From assembly GCA_945921235.1 (NCBI GenBank), contig CAMEKH010000002.1, forward strand, positions 1 through 62,122: a stretch of DNA of 62,122 bases, written 5' to 3'. This stretch comes from an uncultured Prevotellaceae bacterium. GTDB lineage: Bacteria > Bacteroidota > Bacteroidia > Bacteroidales > Muribaculaceae. Below the pieces are notes generated by a model that was not told the origin of the DNA, did not search any database, and was given only the letters and a program-made list of their open reading frames with translations. The position numbers and the translations under genes were made by a program. Below are positions 53,673-62,122 of this stretch, piece by piece; position 1 is the first letter of the stretch; every line of letters starts with the position of its first letter.

Positions 53673-55028
53673 TTACTCTTCTTCAAGTGGCTTTTTGGGT
53701 AGGCAGAATGACAAGAATATATAGCCTAATAATCCTGAAAGGATTGAGCCTGTAATGATACCGATTTTGGAATCATTAAGAAGCTCTACCCCCTCAGCCC
53801 CCATAGAGCCGAATGACAGATTTGCAATAAATAATGATACTGTGAATCCTATACCTCCGAGCATTGATACTGCGGCAAGCATTTTCCAATTGCTGAATTC
53901 AGGCATTGGGGCTAATCGAAGTTTTATGGTGGCAAATGAGAAAAGGAAGATTCCTGCAAATTTGCCTAACACAAGTCCGCAAATAATGGCGAGACTAACA
54001 CCGCTATAAACATCGGAGAATTCCATTCCGCTGAAGCATATTCCGGCATTAGCAAATGCAAACAGGGGCACTATTATATAGTCGACAATCGGGTGTAGAG
54101 TATCTTCAAGGTCTTGAAGTGGTGAAATAGCTTTATCCGACGCTGATTCTATCTGCTTAAACCAGTTCATTTGCTCTTTGCTTAGAATATATTTTGAATT
54201 GTCTACTTGCTCCTCTTCGGGAATAGGAAATTTCACTATGCAATTGCGAATGTCGCCGATGAACTTCTTGATATTTGTGACCGGAGAAGCCGGAATACAG
54301 AATGCTACAAGCACTCCTGCAATTGTGGGGTGAATACCTGAGTTAAGAAACAAGAACCACACTGCTATTCCGAGTGAGATGTAGTACATCTTGCTTTTTA
54401 TGTGCATAACCGCTCCTAAGAACAATAGAATGAGAAGTGCAAATGCATAAACGAGCAACATATATTCAATGGTTGACGTGTAGAAAACGGCTATCACGAT
54501 TATTCCTCCTATATCATCTACTACTGCAAGTGTAGTTAGAAAAACTTTAAGAGAAATGGGGACTCTCTTGCCGAGCATTCCAAGGACTCCGAGAGAGAAG
54601 GCAATGTCGGTGGCCATAGGTATGGCCGAGCCTCCTATGAAATCTGTCCCTTCTGCTTGATGACTGAAAATAAGTACCGGAACAAGCATACCACCGCAAG
54701 CGGCAATTATTGGCAACATAGCCTGCTTGAACGATGCCAATTCACCTACAAGTACCTCACGCTTTATTTCAAGCCCAATTGTGAAGAAGAATATTGCCAT
54801 TAAGGCATCGTTGATGAATTGCATAAAAGTCATAGGTTGACCATGGTGACTGAAAAGATTGAAGTCGCCGATTTGTAGCGATACATGATAATCCCAAAGT
54901 GCAGAATAATAATGGCTTATAGATGGAATATTTGCTACTATCATAGCGAGCACTGTTGCCACTATCAGCACGTTTCCGCTACTTGCATGATTGCGGATTG
55001 TTTTTCTTGTAGTGAATAAAATAGACAT
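53673..55028 (-). CDS. nhaA: Na+/H+ antiporter NhaA
   Basis: Inner-membrane sodium/proton antiporter, 451 residues. The ion-binding pair lies in AVVDDIGGIIVIAVF, and FFFTIGLEIKREVLVGEL and AIPMATDIAFSLGVL are further signatures. It is longer than the 388-residue E. coli protein because of a hydrophilic insert at about 250-310 (IPEEEQVDNSKYILSKEQMN), which also occurs in NhaA of other phyla. Its leader has a 6-bp inverted repeat at 55047-55063 and a possible -7 box at 55095. Confidence 0.97.
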   Translation of the reverse strand: MSILFTTRKTIRNHASSGNVLIVATVLAMIVANIPSISHYYSALWDYHVSLQIGDFNLFSHHGQPMTFMQFINDALMAIFFFTIGLEIKREVLVGELASFKQAMLPIIAACGGMLVPVLIFSHQAEGTDFIGGSAIPMATDIAFSLGVLGMLGKRVPISLKVFLTTLAVVDDIGGIIVIAVFYTSTIEYMLLVYAFALLILLFLGAVMHIKSKMYYISLGIAVWFLFLNSGIHPTIAGVLVAFCIPASPVTNIKKFIGDIRNCIVKFPIPEEEQVDNSKYILSKEQMNWFKQIESASDKAISPLQDLEDTLHPIVDYIIVPLFAFANAGICFSGMEFSDVYSGVSLAIICGLVLGKFAGIFLFSFATIKLRLAPMPEFSNWKMLAAVSMLGGIGFTVSLFIANLSFGSMGAEGVELLNDSKIGIITGSILSGLLGYIFLSFCLPKKPLEEE

Positions 55029-55046
55029 AATCGATTGATTTAATTG

Positions 55047-55063
55047 TAACCTTACACAGGTTA
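55047..55063 (-). repeat. Inverted repeat in the nhaA leader
   Basis: TAACCT and AGGTTA are perfect 6-bp arms with a 5-base centre, 19 bases before the nhaA start. It lies downstream of a TAATTTTG box at 55095-55102, so it would be in the transcript or serve as an operator. It does not resemble the known Na+-I riboswitch. Confidence 0.35.
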
Positions 55064-55135
55064 AAATATAATAAACTGATTAATTGTTCGTTTCCAAAAT
55101 TAATTGGATAATTATAGTAGAATATTTGAAATAAT

Positions 55136-55171
55136 CAAGCTCAATGCAAACTGGATTTAGCATTGAGCTTG
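55136..55171. terminator. 12-bp perfect hairpin between lepA and nhaA
   Basis: CAAGCTCAATGC (55136-55147) pairs with GCATTGAGCTTG (55160-55171). It lies 16 bases after the lepA stop and is the likely lepA terminator. The better T-tract is actually on the plus strand, so efficiency in the lepA direction is uncertain. Confidence 0.7.
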
Positions 55172-55186
55172 TTTTGATTTTTAGTG

Positions 55187-56974
55187 CTAATCTAATTTAA
55201 GTACGGCAAGGAATGCTTTCTGAGGCACTTCCACTGAGCCGATTTGTTTCATTCGCTTTTTTCCCGCTTTTTGTTTTTCAAGCAGTTTGCGTTTACGGCT
55301 GACATCGCCTCCGTAGCATTTTGCTGTCACATCTTTTCTAACAGCCTTAATGGTTTCTCTTGCTATGATTTTTGCTCCAATAGCTGCTTGTATTGCAATG
55401 TCAAACTGTTGCCGTGGAATCAATTCTTTAAGTTTCTCACACATTCTACGTCCGAAAGGCACTGCATTATCGAAGTGTGTGAGCGTACTTAGTGCATCTA
55501 CCGGGTCACCATTCAGCAATATGTCGAGTTTCACCAATTTCGACTCTCGGAAGTCATGAATATGATAATCAAATGAAGCATATCCCTTGGAGATGCTCTT
55601 TAATTTGTCGTAGAAGTCGATAACAATTTCTCCGAGAGGTAAATCGAATATTATTTCAATGCGGTTACCGGAAATGTATTCTTGTTTTACAAGCTCGCCT
55701 CGCTTGCTTAGACACAAAGTCATTATCGGACCGATATAGTCTGTCACAGTGATAATAGATGAACGAATAAACGGCTCTTCAATGTGGTCAATCAAGGTTA
55801 GGTCGGGCAATCCTGCCGGATTGTGAACCTCAGTCATACCACCCTTTTTGTCGTAGATACGATAGGATACGTTAGGTACTGTGGTTATAACCTCCATATT
55901 GAATTCTCTGCTTAGTCGTTCCTGCACAATCTCCATGTGTAAAAGCCCGAGAAAGCCACATCGAAATCCAAATCCTAATGCCACTGATGATTCGGGTTGG
56001 AATGTAAGTGAAGCATCATTCAGTTGGAGTTTCTCCAATGACGAGCGAAGATTCTCGAAATCTTCAGTTTCAATGGGATATACACCCGCAAACACCATAG
56101 GCTTTACCTCTTGAAAACCATCGATGGCGGCATCACAGGGATTTTGAACGTGAGTAATAGTGTCACCTACCCTCACTTCCTTTGATGTCTTTATTCCTGA
56201 TATTATATACCCTACATTGCCTGCCGACAGCTCATTCCTTGGCGACATTTGCAACTTCAGCACACCTATTTCATCGGCATGGTACTCTTTGTCGGTGTTG
56301 ACAAATTTCACAAAGTCATCTTTCCTTATAGTGCCGTTAATTATCTTGAAATAGGCAATAATTCCACGGAATGGATTAAACACTGAGTCGAAAATAAGGG
56401 CTTGCAATGGAGCTTTTGGGTCACCTTTGGGCGCAGGTATGCGCTCTACTATGGCTTCAAGAATTTCACTTACTCCAATACCTGTTTTGCCACTTGCTCT
56501 AATTATCTCTTCGCGTTTGCAACCAAGCAAATCAATAATTTGGTCTTCTACTTCATCGGGCTTTGCGCTATCAAGGTCAACCTTATTGATTACAGGAATA
56601 ATCTCCAAATCATTGTCTATTGCCATATATAGATTGGAAATTGTTTGAGCTTGTATGCCCTGCGAAGCATCAACAATAAGTAGTGCCCCCTCGCAAGCTG
56701 CTATCGAGCGCGAAACTTCATAGGAGAAGTCGACGTGTCCCGGAGTGTCAATAAGATTGAGAGTATAAGTTTCGTTATTATGAAGATACTGCATCTGTAT
56801 GGCATGGCTCTTAATGGTTATGCCACGCTCTCGCTCAAGGTCCATATCATCGAGCACTTGGGCTTGCAGGTCCTTACCTACTACAGTGCTTGTGGTCTCG
56901 AGCAGACGGTCGGCAAGTGTGCTTTTGCCGTGGTCAATATGGGCAATAATGCAGAAATTCCTGATTTTGTTCAT
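55187..56974 (-). CDS. lepA: Elongation factor 4 (LepA) translational GTPase
   Basis: Ribosome-associated GTPase, 595 residues from the ATG at 56974. The in-frame start at 57010 lies upstream of the -7 box and is therefore rejected. GTPase motifs are HIDHGKSTL (G1), the RGITIKSHA switch region, DTPGHVDF (G3), NKVDLD (G4), then EF-G-like domains and the LepA-specific C-terminal domain ([41 protein letters not shown]). Monocistronic, with a complete promoter. Confidence 0.97.
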   Translation of the reverse strand: MNKIRNFCIIAHIDHGKSTLADRLLETTSTVVGKDLQAQVLDDMDLERERGITIKSHAIQMQYLHNNETYTLNLIDTPGHVDFSYEVSRSIAACEGALLIVDASQGIQAQTISNLYMAIDNDLEIIPVINKVDLDSAKPDEVEDQIIDLLGCKREEIIRASGKTGIGVSEILEAIVERIPAPKGDPKAPLQALIFDSVFNPFRGIIAYFKIINGTIRKDDFVKFVNTDKEYHADEIGVLKLQMSPRNELSAGNVGYIISGIKTSKEVRVGDTITHVQNPCDAAIDGFQEVKPMVFAGVYPIETEDFENLRSSLEKLQLNDASLTFQPESSVALGFGFRCGFLGLLHMEIVQERLSREFNMEVITTVPNVSYRIYDKKGGMTEVHNPAGLPDLTLIDHIEEPFIRSSIITVTDYIGPIMTLCLSKRGELVKQEYISGNRIEIIFDLPLGEIVIDFYDKLKSISKGYASFDYHIHDFRESKLVKLDILLNGDPVDALSTLTHFDNAVPFGRRMCEKLKELIPRQQFDIAIQAAIGAKIIARETIKAVRKDVTAKCYGGDVSRKRKLLEKQKAGKKRMKQIGSVEVPQKAFLAVLKLD

Positions 56975-56996
56975 GTACAATTCTTTAATTTTTTTG

Positions 56997-57027
56997 CAAA
57001 GATAGTGCAAATCGAGCGCAAAAACAA
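56997..57027 (-). promoter_or_regulatory. Promoter of lepA (TTG-N20-TATCTTTG)
   Basis: TATCTTTG at 56997-57004 and TTG at 57025-57027, exactly 20 bases apart. Most of it lies within a 31-bp direct repeat whose second copy is at 57077-57107. Confidence 0.7.
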
Positions 57028-57107
57028 TAAGCTTGCTTAATTGGTTTTGCCGAGATGCCGCCTATCTTATCCAAAGTAGTGCAAATCGAGCGCAAAAACA
57101 ATAAGCT
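57003..57107. repeat. Pair of exact 31-bp direct repeats upstream of lepA
   Basis: Copy 1 at 57003-57033 and copy 2 at 57077-57107 are identical and begin TAGTGCAAATCGAGCGC. Copy 1 contains the lepA promoter spacer and TTG element. In copy 2 the -7 box is broken because one base is missing (CAAAGTAG instead of CAAAGATAG), and the copy ends within the stop codon of the PhnP-like gene. Confidence 0.85.
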
Positions 57108-57864
57108 ATATTGTAATTGTTAATCCATCGTAGGCAAGGCATACGCCGGCAGGTAATATTTGCGACACATTGGCATGCAACCCCATATCATGACTTATAT
57201 GTATAAGAAATGTACGCGTTGGTGATATCTGCTTCACTATAGCAAGCGATTCAGCTAGCGACATGTGCGACATGTGCGGCTTTATTCTTAAAGCGTTGAT
57301 AATTAGAGTGTCGATGCCTTTTAGGCTCTCAATGACAGAATCGTCGATAGTTTTGGCATCAGTTATATATGCCATTTTGCCAATTCTGTAACCATTTATT
57401 AGAAGACGATAGTGCCACACCGGAAGAGGCTGAATCTCAATGTCGCCAATATTAAATTTATAGTCGGATATCTCATGCAACTCAAATGAGGGCACGCCCG
57501 GATACGGGTGTTCTTTAAAGCAATATGGAATGCGGTCTTTCAAGTCAGTAAGCACATCTTTGCGTGCGAACACGGCGAGAGGATTTTGTGCACAGAAAGG
57601 GCGTAAATCATCAAAACCTCCAACATGGTCATAGTGACTATGGGTTACAAGCACGGCGTCAATCTGCATTTTTTCACCTGCGTTGAGCGCTTGAGTGCGA
57701 AAATCAGGTCCGCAGTCGATAAGAAGATTCTTCCCACCTGTCTTTACAAGCACTGAAGTGCGCAGACGTTTATCGCGAGCATCGGTCGATGTGCATGTGG
57801 CGCAGTTACACCCTATTTGTGGTACTCCTGTTGATGTGCCTGTGCCTAAGAATATTACTTCCAT
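57106..57864 (-). CDS. Metallo-beta-lactamase-fold hydrolase, PhnP-like
   Basis: 252 residues. Metal motif THSHYDHVGG (His75, His77, Asp79, His80) and an N-terminal CNCATC group (C19, C21, C24) followed by RDKRLRTS, the pattern of PhnP-like phosphodiesterases that bind an extra structural zinc. Later metal ligands lie in WHYR, YITDAKT and ISHDMG. PhnP acts on cyclic ribose phosphates in phosphonate use, but no phosphonate genes are near, so the substrate here is open. Annotated homologues are often simply MBL-fold hydrolases. It lies 19 bases downstream of the 57884 lipoprotein gene. Confidence 0.88.
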   Translation of the reverse strand: MEVIFLGTGTSTGVPQIGCNCATCTSTDARDKRLRTSVLVKTGGKNLLIDCGPDFRTQALNAGEKMQIDAVLVTHSHYDHVGGFDDLRPFCAQNPLAVFARKDVLTDLKDRIPYCFKEHPYPGVPSFELHEISDYKFNIGDIEIQPLPVWHYRLLINGYRIGKMAYITDAKTIDDSVIESLKGIDTLIINALRIKPHMSHMSLAESLAIVKQISPTRTFLIHISHDMGLHANVSQILPAGVCLAYDGLTITI

Positions 57865-57883
57865 AAATTTGATTAGTAATCAT

Positions 57884-58840
57884 TTATTTTCTGAATTTCC
57901 TCAGCTGTCCGTCTTCGAAAATGAGGAAGACTCCATTGTCGTAGGTCCAATACTCTTTCAGCCCATCGTAGGTGGGACGTCGGTCGATGGCTTTTGGTGC
58001 CCCAAGTGCTAATCGGCACTCATCTTTAGTCATGTCGAGTACTACATCGCCGTTGATGATATGTTGCCAAATCTCATCGCCAATCTCCGGATAGCGTTCG
58101 TGAATATCGGTGGTGGAGAACAATTCATTGAACGAGCGGTTTTGGACCGATGATAAATCCGACGACATAAATAGATATGCCTCACTATTCCCAGCGGAGA
58201 AACGTATTTTATAGGGGAATACTTTATTACCGGGGAGGATATCTTTTATCGTTATTTTTATGAATTTACGTCCGTTTATCAATCTCTCATCAGCATCATA
58301 CCACAACGATGTTTTTATGTATAATTCCTTATTTTTGAGCATAGAGCGCAATTGCAGTATTTCATCGATGTCGATAAGGAAAGGTATAGTGTAGTAATTC
58401 CCTGCTTGTTTGAACTCATCAAGCGTTTTATTTGTGGCAATCACAAATTCATTACTATCAGTATCAATGAAATGAATGTTGATGCAGTCTTTGCTTTCAA
58501 TTGACTTGTAGGTGGTGTATTTGCTGTATTTAAGCAATTTATGCTTCAACGAGCTACTTGAAGATAGCGTTGTCGACGGAGTAAAGAGCAACTTTATATT
58601 GTCGTTGGTCACGAAAAACAGTTTTCCCGATTCCCAATCAGGAAAACTGTCGTGATTTATGGCATACAGTGTGCGATTGTCGGCGTACTTTGCCCCTTTG
58701 GTGTTGTCGATAGCTTTGTTTACGTCCTTTTGCGTAATGGCTTTAGTGCTTTCCACTCCGGTGAAACACCCTGTTAACGACAACATTGCCAAAAGGCTTG
58801 TGCCAAGCAATGCTAATGCTGTGTGTCGGTTCCCGTTCAA
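57884..58840 (-). CDS. Lipoprotein with BamE/SmpA-like C-terminal segment
   Basis: 318 residues. Signal peptide with lipobox LTGC (Cys25). The central part (about 40-260) is an uncharacterised beta-rich region, with IKITIKDILPGNKVFPYKIRFSAG typical of a small sandwich. The last 55 residues (MTKDECRLALGAPKAIDRR...EYWTYDNGVFLIFEDGQLRKF) look like a SmpA/BamE-type fold: M-T-x-x-E...L-G-x-P...W-x-Y...F...G-L. This suggests an outer-membrane-associated role, but it is not BamE itself. It lies between the DUF1015 gene and the PhnP-like gene on the same strand. Confidence 0.7.
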   Translation of the reverse strand: MNGNRHTALALLGTSLLAMLSLTGCFTGVESTKAITQKDVNKAIDNTKGAKYADNRTLYAINHDSFPDWESGKLFFVTNDNIKLLFTPSTTLSSSSSLKHKLLKYSKYTTYKSIESKDCINIHFIDTDSNEFVIATNKTLDEFKQAGNYYTIPFLIDIDEILQLRSMLKNKELYIKTSLWYDADERLINGRKFIKITIKDILPGNKVFPYKIRFSAGNSEAYLFMSSDLSSVQNRSFNELFSTTDIHERYPEIGDEIWQHIINGDVVLDMTKDECRLALGAPKAIDRRPTYDGLKEYWTYDNGVFLIFEDGQLRKFRK

Positions 58841-58869
58841 TTATTATTAACTTTTATTTGTGATTAATT

Positions 58870-60114
58870 CTACGACAATTTGTGAATAATGAGTCCCGAA
58901 CGCAGTTTTGGCTCAAACCATGTGGTTTTGGGTGGCATTATGTTGCCCGAATCGGCTATGTCGATTATTTGCTGCATTGTCACGGGGTATAAAGCAAGTG
59001 CCAGAGCCATTTCGCCACTATCTACACGATGCTTCAGCTCTCCCAGTCCTCTAATTCCACCCACAAAGTCAATTCGTTTGTCACTACGCAAGTCGGTAAT
59101 GCCGAGAATATCGCACAAAATAAGATTTGAAGATATTGTCACATCGAGCACCCCAATTGGGTCATCGTCATTGTATGTGCCGGCTTTTGCTGTCAGTGAA
59201 TACCATTCGCCATCAATGTAGAGCGAAAAATTGTGTAATTTCTCGGGTTTATAGATATCGCAACCTTTATTTTCCACATCGAAATTATCGGTAAGACGTG
59301 TCAAAAATTCCTCTTTCGATAGCCCGTTAAGGTCTTTCACCACACGATTATAGTCGATAATATTCAAGTGCGATGCCGGGAAACAAACTGCAAGGAAATA
59401 GTTGTATTCCTCTGTCCCGTTGTGATTGGGATTGGCTTTTGCTTTTTCGTTACCTACAAGTGCCGCCGCAGCTGTGCGATGATGCCCATCGGCAATGTAG
59501 AGTGCCGGAATTGAAGCAAATGCCGATGTGATATTATCAATTGTGGTCTTATCATCAATCACCCAGAAATGATGACCGAATCCATCATCGGTTATGAAGT
59601 CGTATTCCGGCTCTTTGACGATAGTGTCTGCTATAACCTTTGCCAAATCGGCATTGTCGGGGAATGATAGAAATACGGGCTCTATGTTAGCATCGTTTAT
59701 GCGCACATGCTTCATGCGGTCTTCCTCCTTGTCGCGGCGAGTGAGCTCATGCTTTTTGATGCGTCCGCTCATATAGTCATCAACGTTTGCCGCTACAACA
59801 ATGCCATATTGTGTGCGGTTATTCATCGTCTGAGCATATATGTAATAATGTTCTTCTGTGTCTTGAACTAACCAACCTTTTTCCTGGAATTTCTTGAAAT
59901 TGGCAACTGCTTTATCATAGACACATGGTGCATGTTCATCAGTCCCGGGTGCAAAATCTATTTCAGGTTTTATGATGTGATATAGCGATTTTTCATTGCC
60001 TTCAGCCTCTTTGCGCGCCTCTTCAGAGTTTAGCACATCGTAGGGACGTGAAGCTACCTGCTCTACAATATCGCAGGGAGGACGTAATCCCTTAAATGGT
60101 TTTATCTTTGCCAT
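58870..60114 (-). CDS. DUF1015-family protein
   Basis: 414 residues covering the whole DUF1015 family: KPFKGLRPPCDIVEQVASRPYDVLN at the start, KKHELTRRDKEEDRMKH in the middle and the conserved LYIADGHHRTAAAA (Asp209, His211, His212, Arg213), a motif resembling the nucleotide/serine-kinase site of ParB-like enzymes. In many genomes of this phylum the family sits beside serine-biosynthesis genes; here it follows purA by 19 bases. Enzymatic activity is not established. Confidence 0.85.
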   Translation of the reverse strand: MAKIKPFKGLRPPCDIVEQVASRPYDVLNSEEARKEAEGNEKSLYHIIKPEIDFAPGTDEHAPCVYDKAVANFKKFQEKGWLVQDTEEHYYIYAQTMNNRTQYGIVVAANVDDYMSGRIKKHELTRRDKEEDRMKHVRINDANIEPVFLSFPDNADLAKVIADTIVKEPEYDFITDDGFGHHFWVIDDKTTIDNITSAFASIPALYIADGHHRTAAAALVGNEKAKANPNHNGTEEYNYFLAVCFPASHLNIIDYNRVVKDLNGLSKEEFLTRLTDNFDVENKGCDIYKPEKLHNFSLYIDGEWYSLTAKAGTYNDDDPIGVLDVTISSNLILCDILGITDLRSDKRIDFVGGIRGLGELKHRVDSGEMALALALYPVTMQQIIDIADSGNIMPPKTTWFEPKLRSGLIIHKLS

Positions 60115-60133
60115 AATCGAATGTTTTATGCTG

Positions 60134-61399
60134 TTACTTCTTGCGAATAATGGTTTGTTCTCTGTCGGGACCTACCGAAACTATTGTTACCGGCACTCCA
60201 AGCACATTTTCTATATATTCGATATAGTTCTTGAATTGTACGGGGAATTCCGATTCGTTTTTAATTTTAGTCATATCGGTTTTCCAACCTTCAAGTTCTG
60301 TATATACAGGGGTGATGTCGGTATCAACGCTGAAAGGGAAATCCTTTGTTGCTACGCCATTAACAATATACTCATTACATACTTTTATGGTGTCGAAATT
60401 ATCAAGAACATCGCTCTTCATCATTATCAGCTGTGTTACACCATTAAGCATTATTGTGTATCTCAAGGCTACAAGGTCGAGCCAGCCACAACGGCGTTCA
60501 CGTCCTGTTACTGCTCCATATTCATGACCTATTGCACGTATCTTTGCTCCTGTTTCATCGAATAATTCTGTCGGGAATGGCCCGCTTCCCACTCGCGTGC
60601 AGTAAGCCTTGAAGATGCCGAATACCTCACCTATTTTATTAGGCGCAACACCAAGTCCCGAGCAAGCTCCGGCACACACCGTATTGGACGATGTAACAAA
60701 CGGATATGAACCGAAATCTACATCAAGCAGGCTACCTTGTGCTCCTTCACAAAGCACACTCTTGCCCTGAGCGAGAAGGCGGTTTACCACAAATTCGCTG
60801 TCGATGATATCGTAGGTCTTGATATATTTTATAGCTTCAAACCATTTTTTCTCAATTTCAGACACATCGCTACTTTCGCCAAGAGCTGTCAGCAAATTCA
60901 CATGGCGCTGCTTGGCAGTGGCGTATTTCTTCTCAAAATCGCTGAATATGTCGCCCACACGCAAGCCGTTGCGACTTATCTTGTCGGTGTAGGTCGGACC
61001 TATCCCCTTTCCTGTAGTGCCTATTTTTGCATCTCCTTTCAATTTCTCGTAGGCTGCATCAAGCAGACGATGCGTAGGCATTATGAGATGAGCCTTTTTT
61101 GATATCTTCAATATATTCTTTATGTTTATGCCACTCGTTTCCAATGACTCTGCTTCTTCGCGAAACAATATAGGGTCGAGAACCACTCCATTGCCTATTA
61201 TGTTCACCTGTCCATGTTGGAAAATGCCAGAAGGAATTGAACGTAACACATATTTGTGCCCTTCAAATTCAAGGGTGTGACCGGCATTCGGCCCGCCTTG
61301 GAATCGTGCAACCACATCATATTTCGGAGTGAGAACATCGACTACTTTGCCTTTGCCTTCATCCCCCCATTGCAATCCTAATAGAACGTCAACTTTCAT
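60134..61399 (-). CDS. purA: Adenylosuccinate synthetase
   Basis: GTP-dependent first step from IMP to AMP. 421 residues with the N-terminal loop VLLGLQWGDEGKGKVVD, FQGGPNAGHTLEF, GTTGKGIGPTYTDK and the C-terminal SVGPDREQTI. It lies 11 bases after the Fur-family gene on the same strand, so the two are co-transcribed; DUF1015 may also belong to the operon. Confidence 0.98.
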   Translation of the reverse strand: MKVDVLLGLQWGDEGKGKVVDVLTPKYDVVARFQGGPNAGHTLEFEGHKYVLRSIPSGIFQHGQVNIIGNGVVLDPILFREEAESLETSGINIKNILKISKKAHLIMPTHRLLDAAYEKLKGDAKIGTTGKGIGPTYTDKISRNGLRVGDIFSDFEKKYATAKQRHVNLLTALGESSDVSEIEKKWFEAIKYIKTYDIIDSEFVVNRLLAQGKSVLCEGAQGSLLDVDFGSYPFVTSSNTVCAGACSGLGVAPNKIGEVFGIFKAYCTRVGSGPFPTELFDETGAKIRAIGHEYGAVTGRERRCGWLDLVALRYTIMLNGVTQLIMMKSDVLDNFDTIKVCNEYIVNGVATKDFPFSVDTDITPVYTELEGWKTDMTKIKNESEFPVQFKNYIEYIENVLGVPVTIVSVGPDREQTIIRKK

Positions 61400-61410
61400 T
61401 TCAAATATTG

Positions 61411-61902
61411 TTATTTAATGTTTAATTTTTTCTTGTTTTCCTGCGACTCTTTTTTCAACTTTCGGGCACAACGATTGCAAATTCCATACACATAAAGCGC
61501 AAAATAAGATGTGCTGAACGATGGATATTTTATGGTATTCATATACTTTATGAACTCAGTGTCTTTCACATCTTTTATTTTTCCACACTCCACGCATATC
61601 AAGTGGTGATGGTTTGATGTGTCGCACACTTTTTCATACTGCGCATGCTGATTCCCGAATTGATGCTTTCGCACCAAGCCACAATCGGCAAGCAAATCCA
61701 TTGTGTTGTAGATTGTTGCACGGCTCACATGATATGAATCTTCTTCCATTTTTTTGTGGAGAGTAATAATGTCGAAATGACTATTGAACGACATAACTTT
61801 ATCGAGAATGGCATAACGTTCCGGAGTCTTTCGCAATTTCTTGCTCTCCAGAAACATTGTCAGCTTGTTTTGTGCCGCTATTTTTGCTTTCTCGTCAATC
61901 AT
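61411..61902 (-). CDS. fur: Fur-family metal/peroxide-responsive repressor
   Basis: 163 residues from the ATG at 61902, chosen because known Fur proteins of this phylum have about 20 residues before the RKTPER helix; a start at 61926 would give 171. The N-terminal winged helix has RKTPERYAIL and HVSRATIYNTMDLLADCGLV. The C-terminal dimer domain has NHHHLICVECGKI and YGICNRCARK, the two CxxC pairs of the structural zinc site. Fur, Zur and PerR roles cannot be told apart from sequence alone. It heads the operon with purA. Confidence 0.93.
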   Translation of the reverse strand: MIDEKAKIAAQNKLTMFLESKKLRKTPERYAILDKVMSFNSHFDIITLHKKMEEDSYHVSRATIYNTMDLLADCGLVRKHQFGNQHAQYEKVCDTSNHHHLICVECGKIKDVKDTEFIKYMNTIKYPSFSTSYFALYVYGICNRCARKLKKESQENKKKLNIK

Positions 61903-61962
61903 ATCAATGTGAAAATAACTACACATCTACATCGCCCATCGTACTCAAAACTTTTTAGCATT

Positions 61963-61975
61963 ATTCATTATGAAT
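61963..61975 (-). promoter_or_regulatory. 6-1-6 palindrome in the fur leader, possible Fur-family box
   Basis: ATTCAT-A-ATGAAT is a perfect 6-1-6 inverted repeat, the half-site geometry used by Fur-family proteins. It lies between the promoter at 62027 and the fur start, a suitable place for autoregulation. Confidence 0.4.
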
Positions 61976-62026
61976 TTAGCTTGCTCTGTGAAAACAATCG
62001 GCGAAGTCGCAATATTTTTTACCTCA

Positions 62027-62057
62027 CAAAGATAAAACAATTACCTAAATTACACAA
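62027..62057 (-). promoter_or_regulatory. Promoter of fur-purA (TTG-N20-TATCTTTG)
   Basis: TATCTTTG at 62027-62034 and TTG at 62055-62057, exactly 20 bases apart. The predicted leader is about 100-120 bases. Confidence 0.7.
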
Positions 62058-62122
62058 CCTTTTCACTCCCCATTTTTCACCGCACTCTCCTCTAAACTGT
62101 AACAGCAAACATAGCACCTATT

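Noticed and set aside
1-62122. CRISPR arrays, insertion sequences and prophage genes
   Set aside because: No regularly spaced repeats, transposases, integrases, terminases or Cas proteins were found on either strand.

Overview
The window reads as chromosomal core DNA of a Bacteroidota bacterium, most likely order Bacteroidales; a Muribaculaceae-like family is only a guess. The support is: repeated promoters of the TTG-N19/20-TAnnTTTG type (clearest at rnpB, tRNA-Arg, lepA, fur and the 49964 methyltransferase), weak or absent Shine-Dalgarno sequences, two different type IX secretion C-terminal domains, a two-subunit methylmalonyl-CoA mutase, and paired domain families typical of the phylum. 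No phage, transposase, CRISPR array or defence island was found. Most genes are housekeeping genes, and most unexplained signal lies in intergenic DNA.

Layout. 1-88: start of a lipoprotein gene leaving the left edge. 348-6382: HtrA protease facing a compact operon of response regulator, histidine kinase and a PiT phosphate permease with a PhoU-like tail. 6666-10671: mutA-mutB. 10923-14427: secreted PD40 protein and a zinc amidase with a T9SS tail. 14513-16460: groS-groL. 16652-19562: Omp85-like outer membrane protein and an EptA-type transferase. 19773-22189: two chromate-transporter halves and folC. 22204-25777: yihY-ridA, RNase P RNA and nhaC. 25931-30379: PAP2 phosphatase with a barrel-like tail, DPP IV-type peptidase and miaA. 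30376-41573: purL, purH, then mreB-mreC-mreD-mrdA-rodA. 41728-46905: a T9SS type B cargo, a lytic transglycosylase and uvrA.

46906-49963 is the least ordinary stretch. It holds an 837-base gene-free AT-rich segment with several inverted repeats, an XRE regulator whose tandem promoters sit inside palindromes, tRNA-Arg(UCU), an unknown coiled-coil lipoprotein and a further 670 empty bases. 49964-62122 returns to core genes: a THUMP-like methyltransferase, smpB with a YIP1-like membrane protein, an FtsX/LolC-like permease, nhaA, lepA, a PhnP-like hydrolase, a lipoprotein, a DUF1015 protein, purA and a Fur-family regulator.

How the genes fit together: envelope biogenesis dominates (Mre/Rod elongasome, lytic transglycosylase, amidase, EptA, PAP2, Omp85-like protein, LolC-like permease, HtrA). 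Next come purine synthesis (purL, purH, purA), ion handling (PiT, NhaA, NhaC, chromate transporters, Fur) and translation or RNA maintenance (lepA, smpB, miaA, rnpB, tRNA-Arg). The best candidates for something little described are the promoter-embedded palindromes before the XRE gene, the structured gap after uvrA, the duplicated promoter before lepA, the palindromes upstream of groS, and the one-operon phosphate module.
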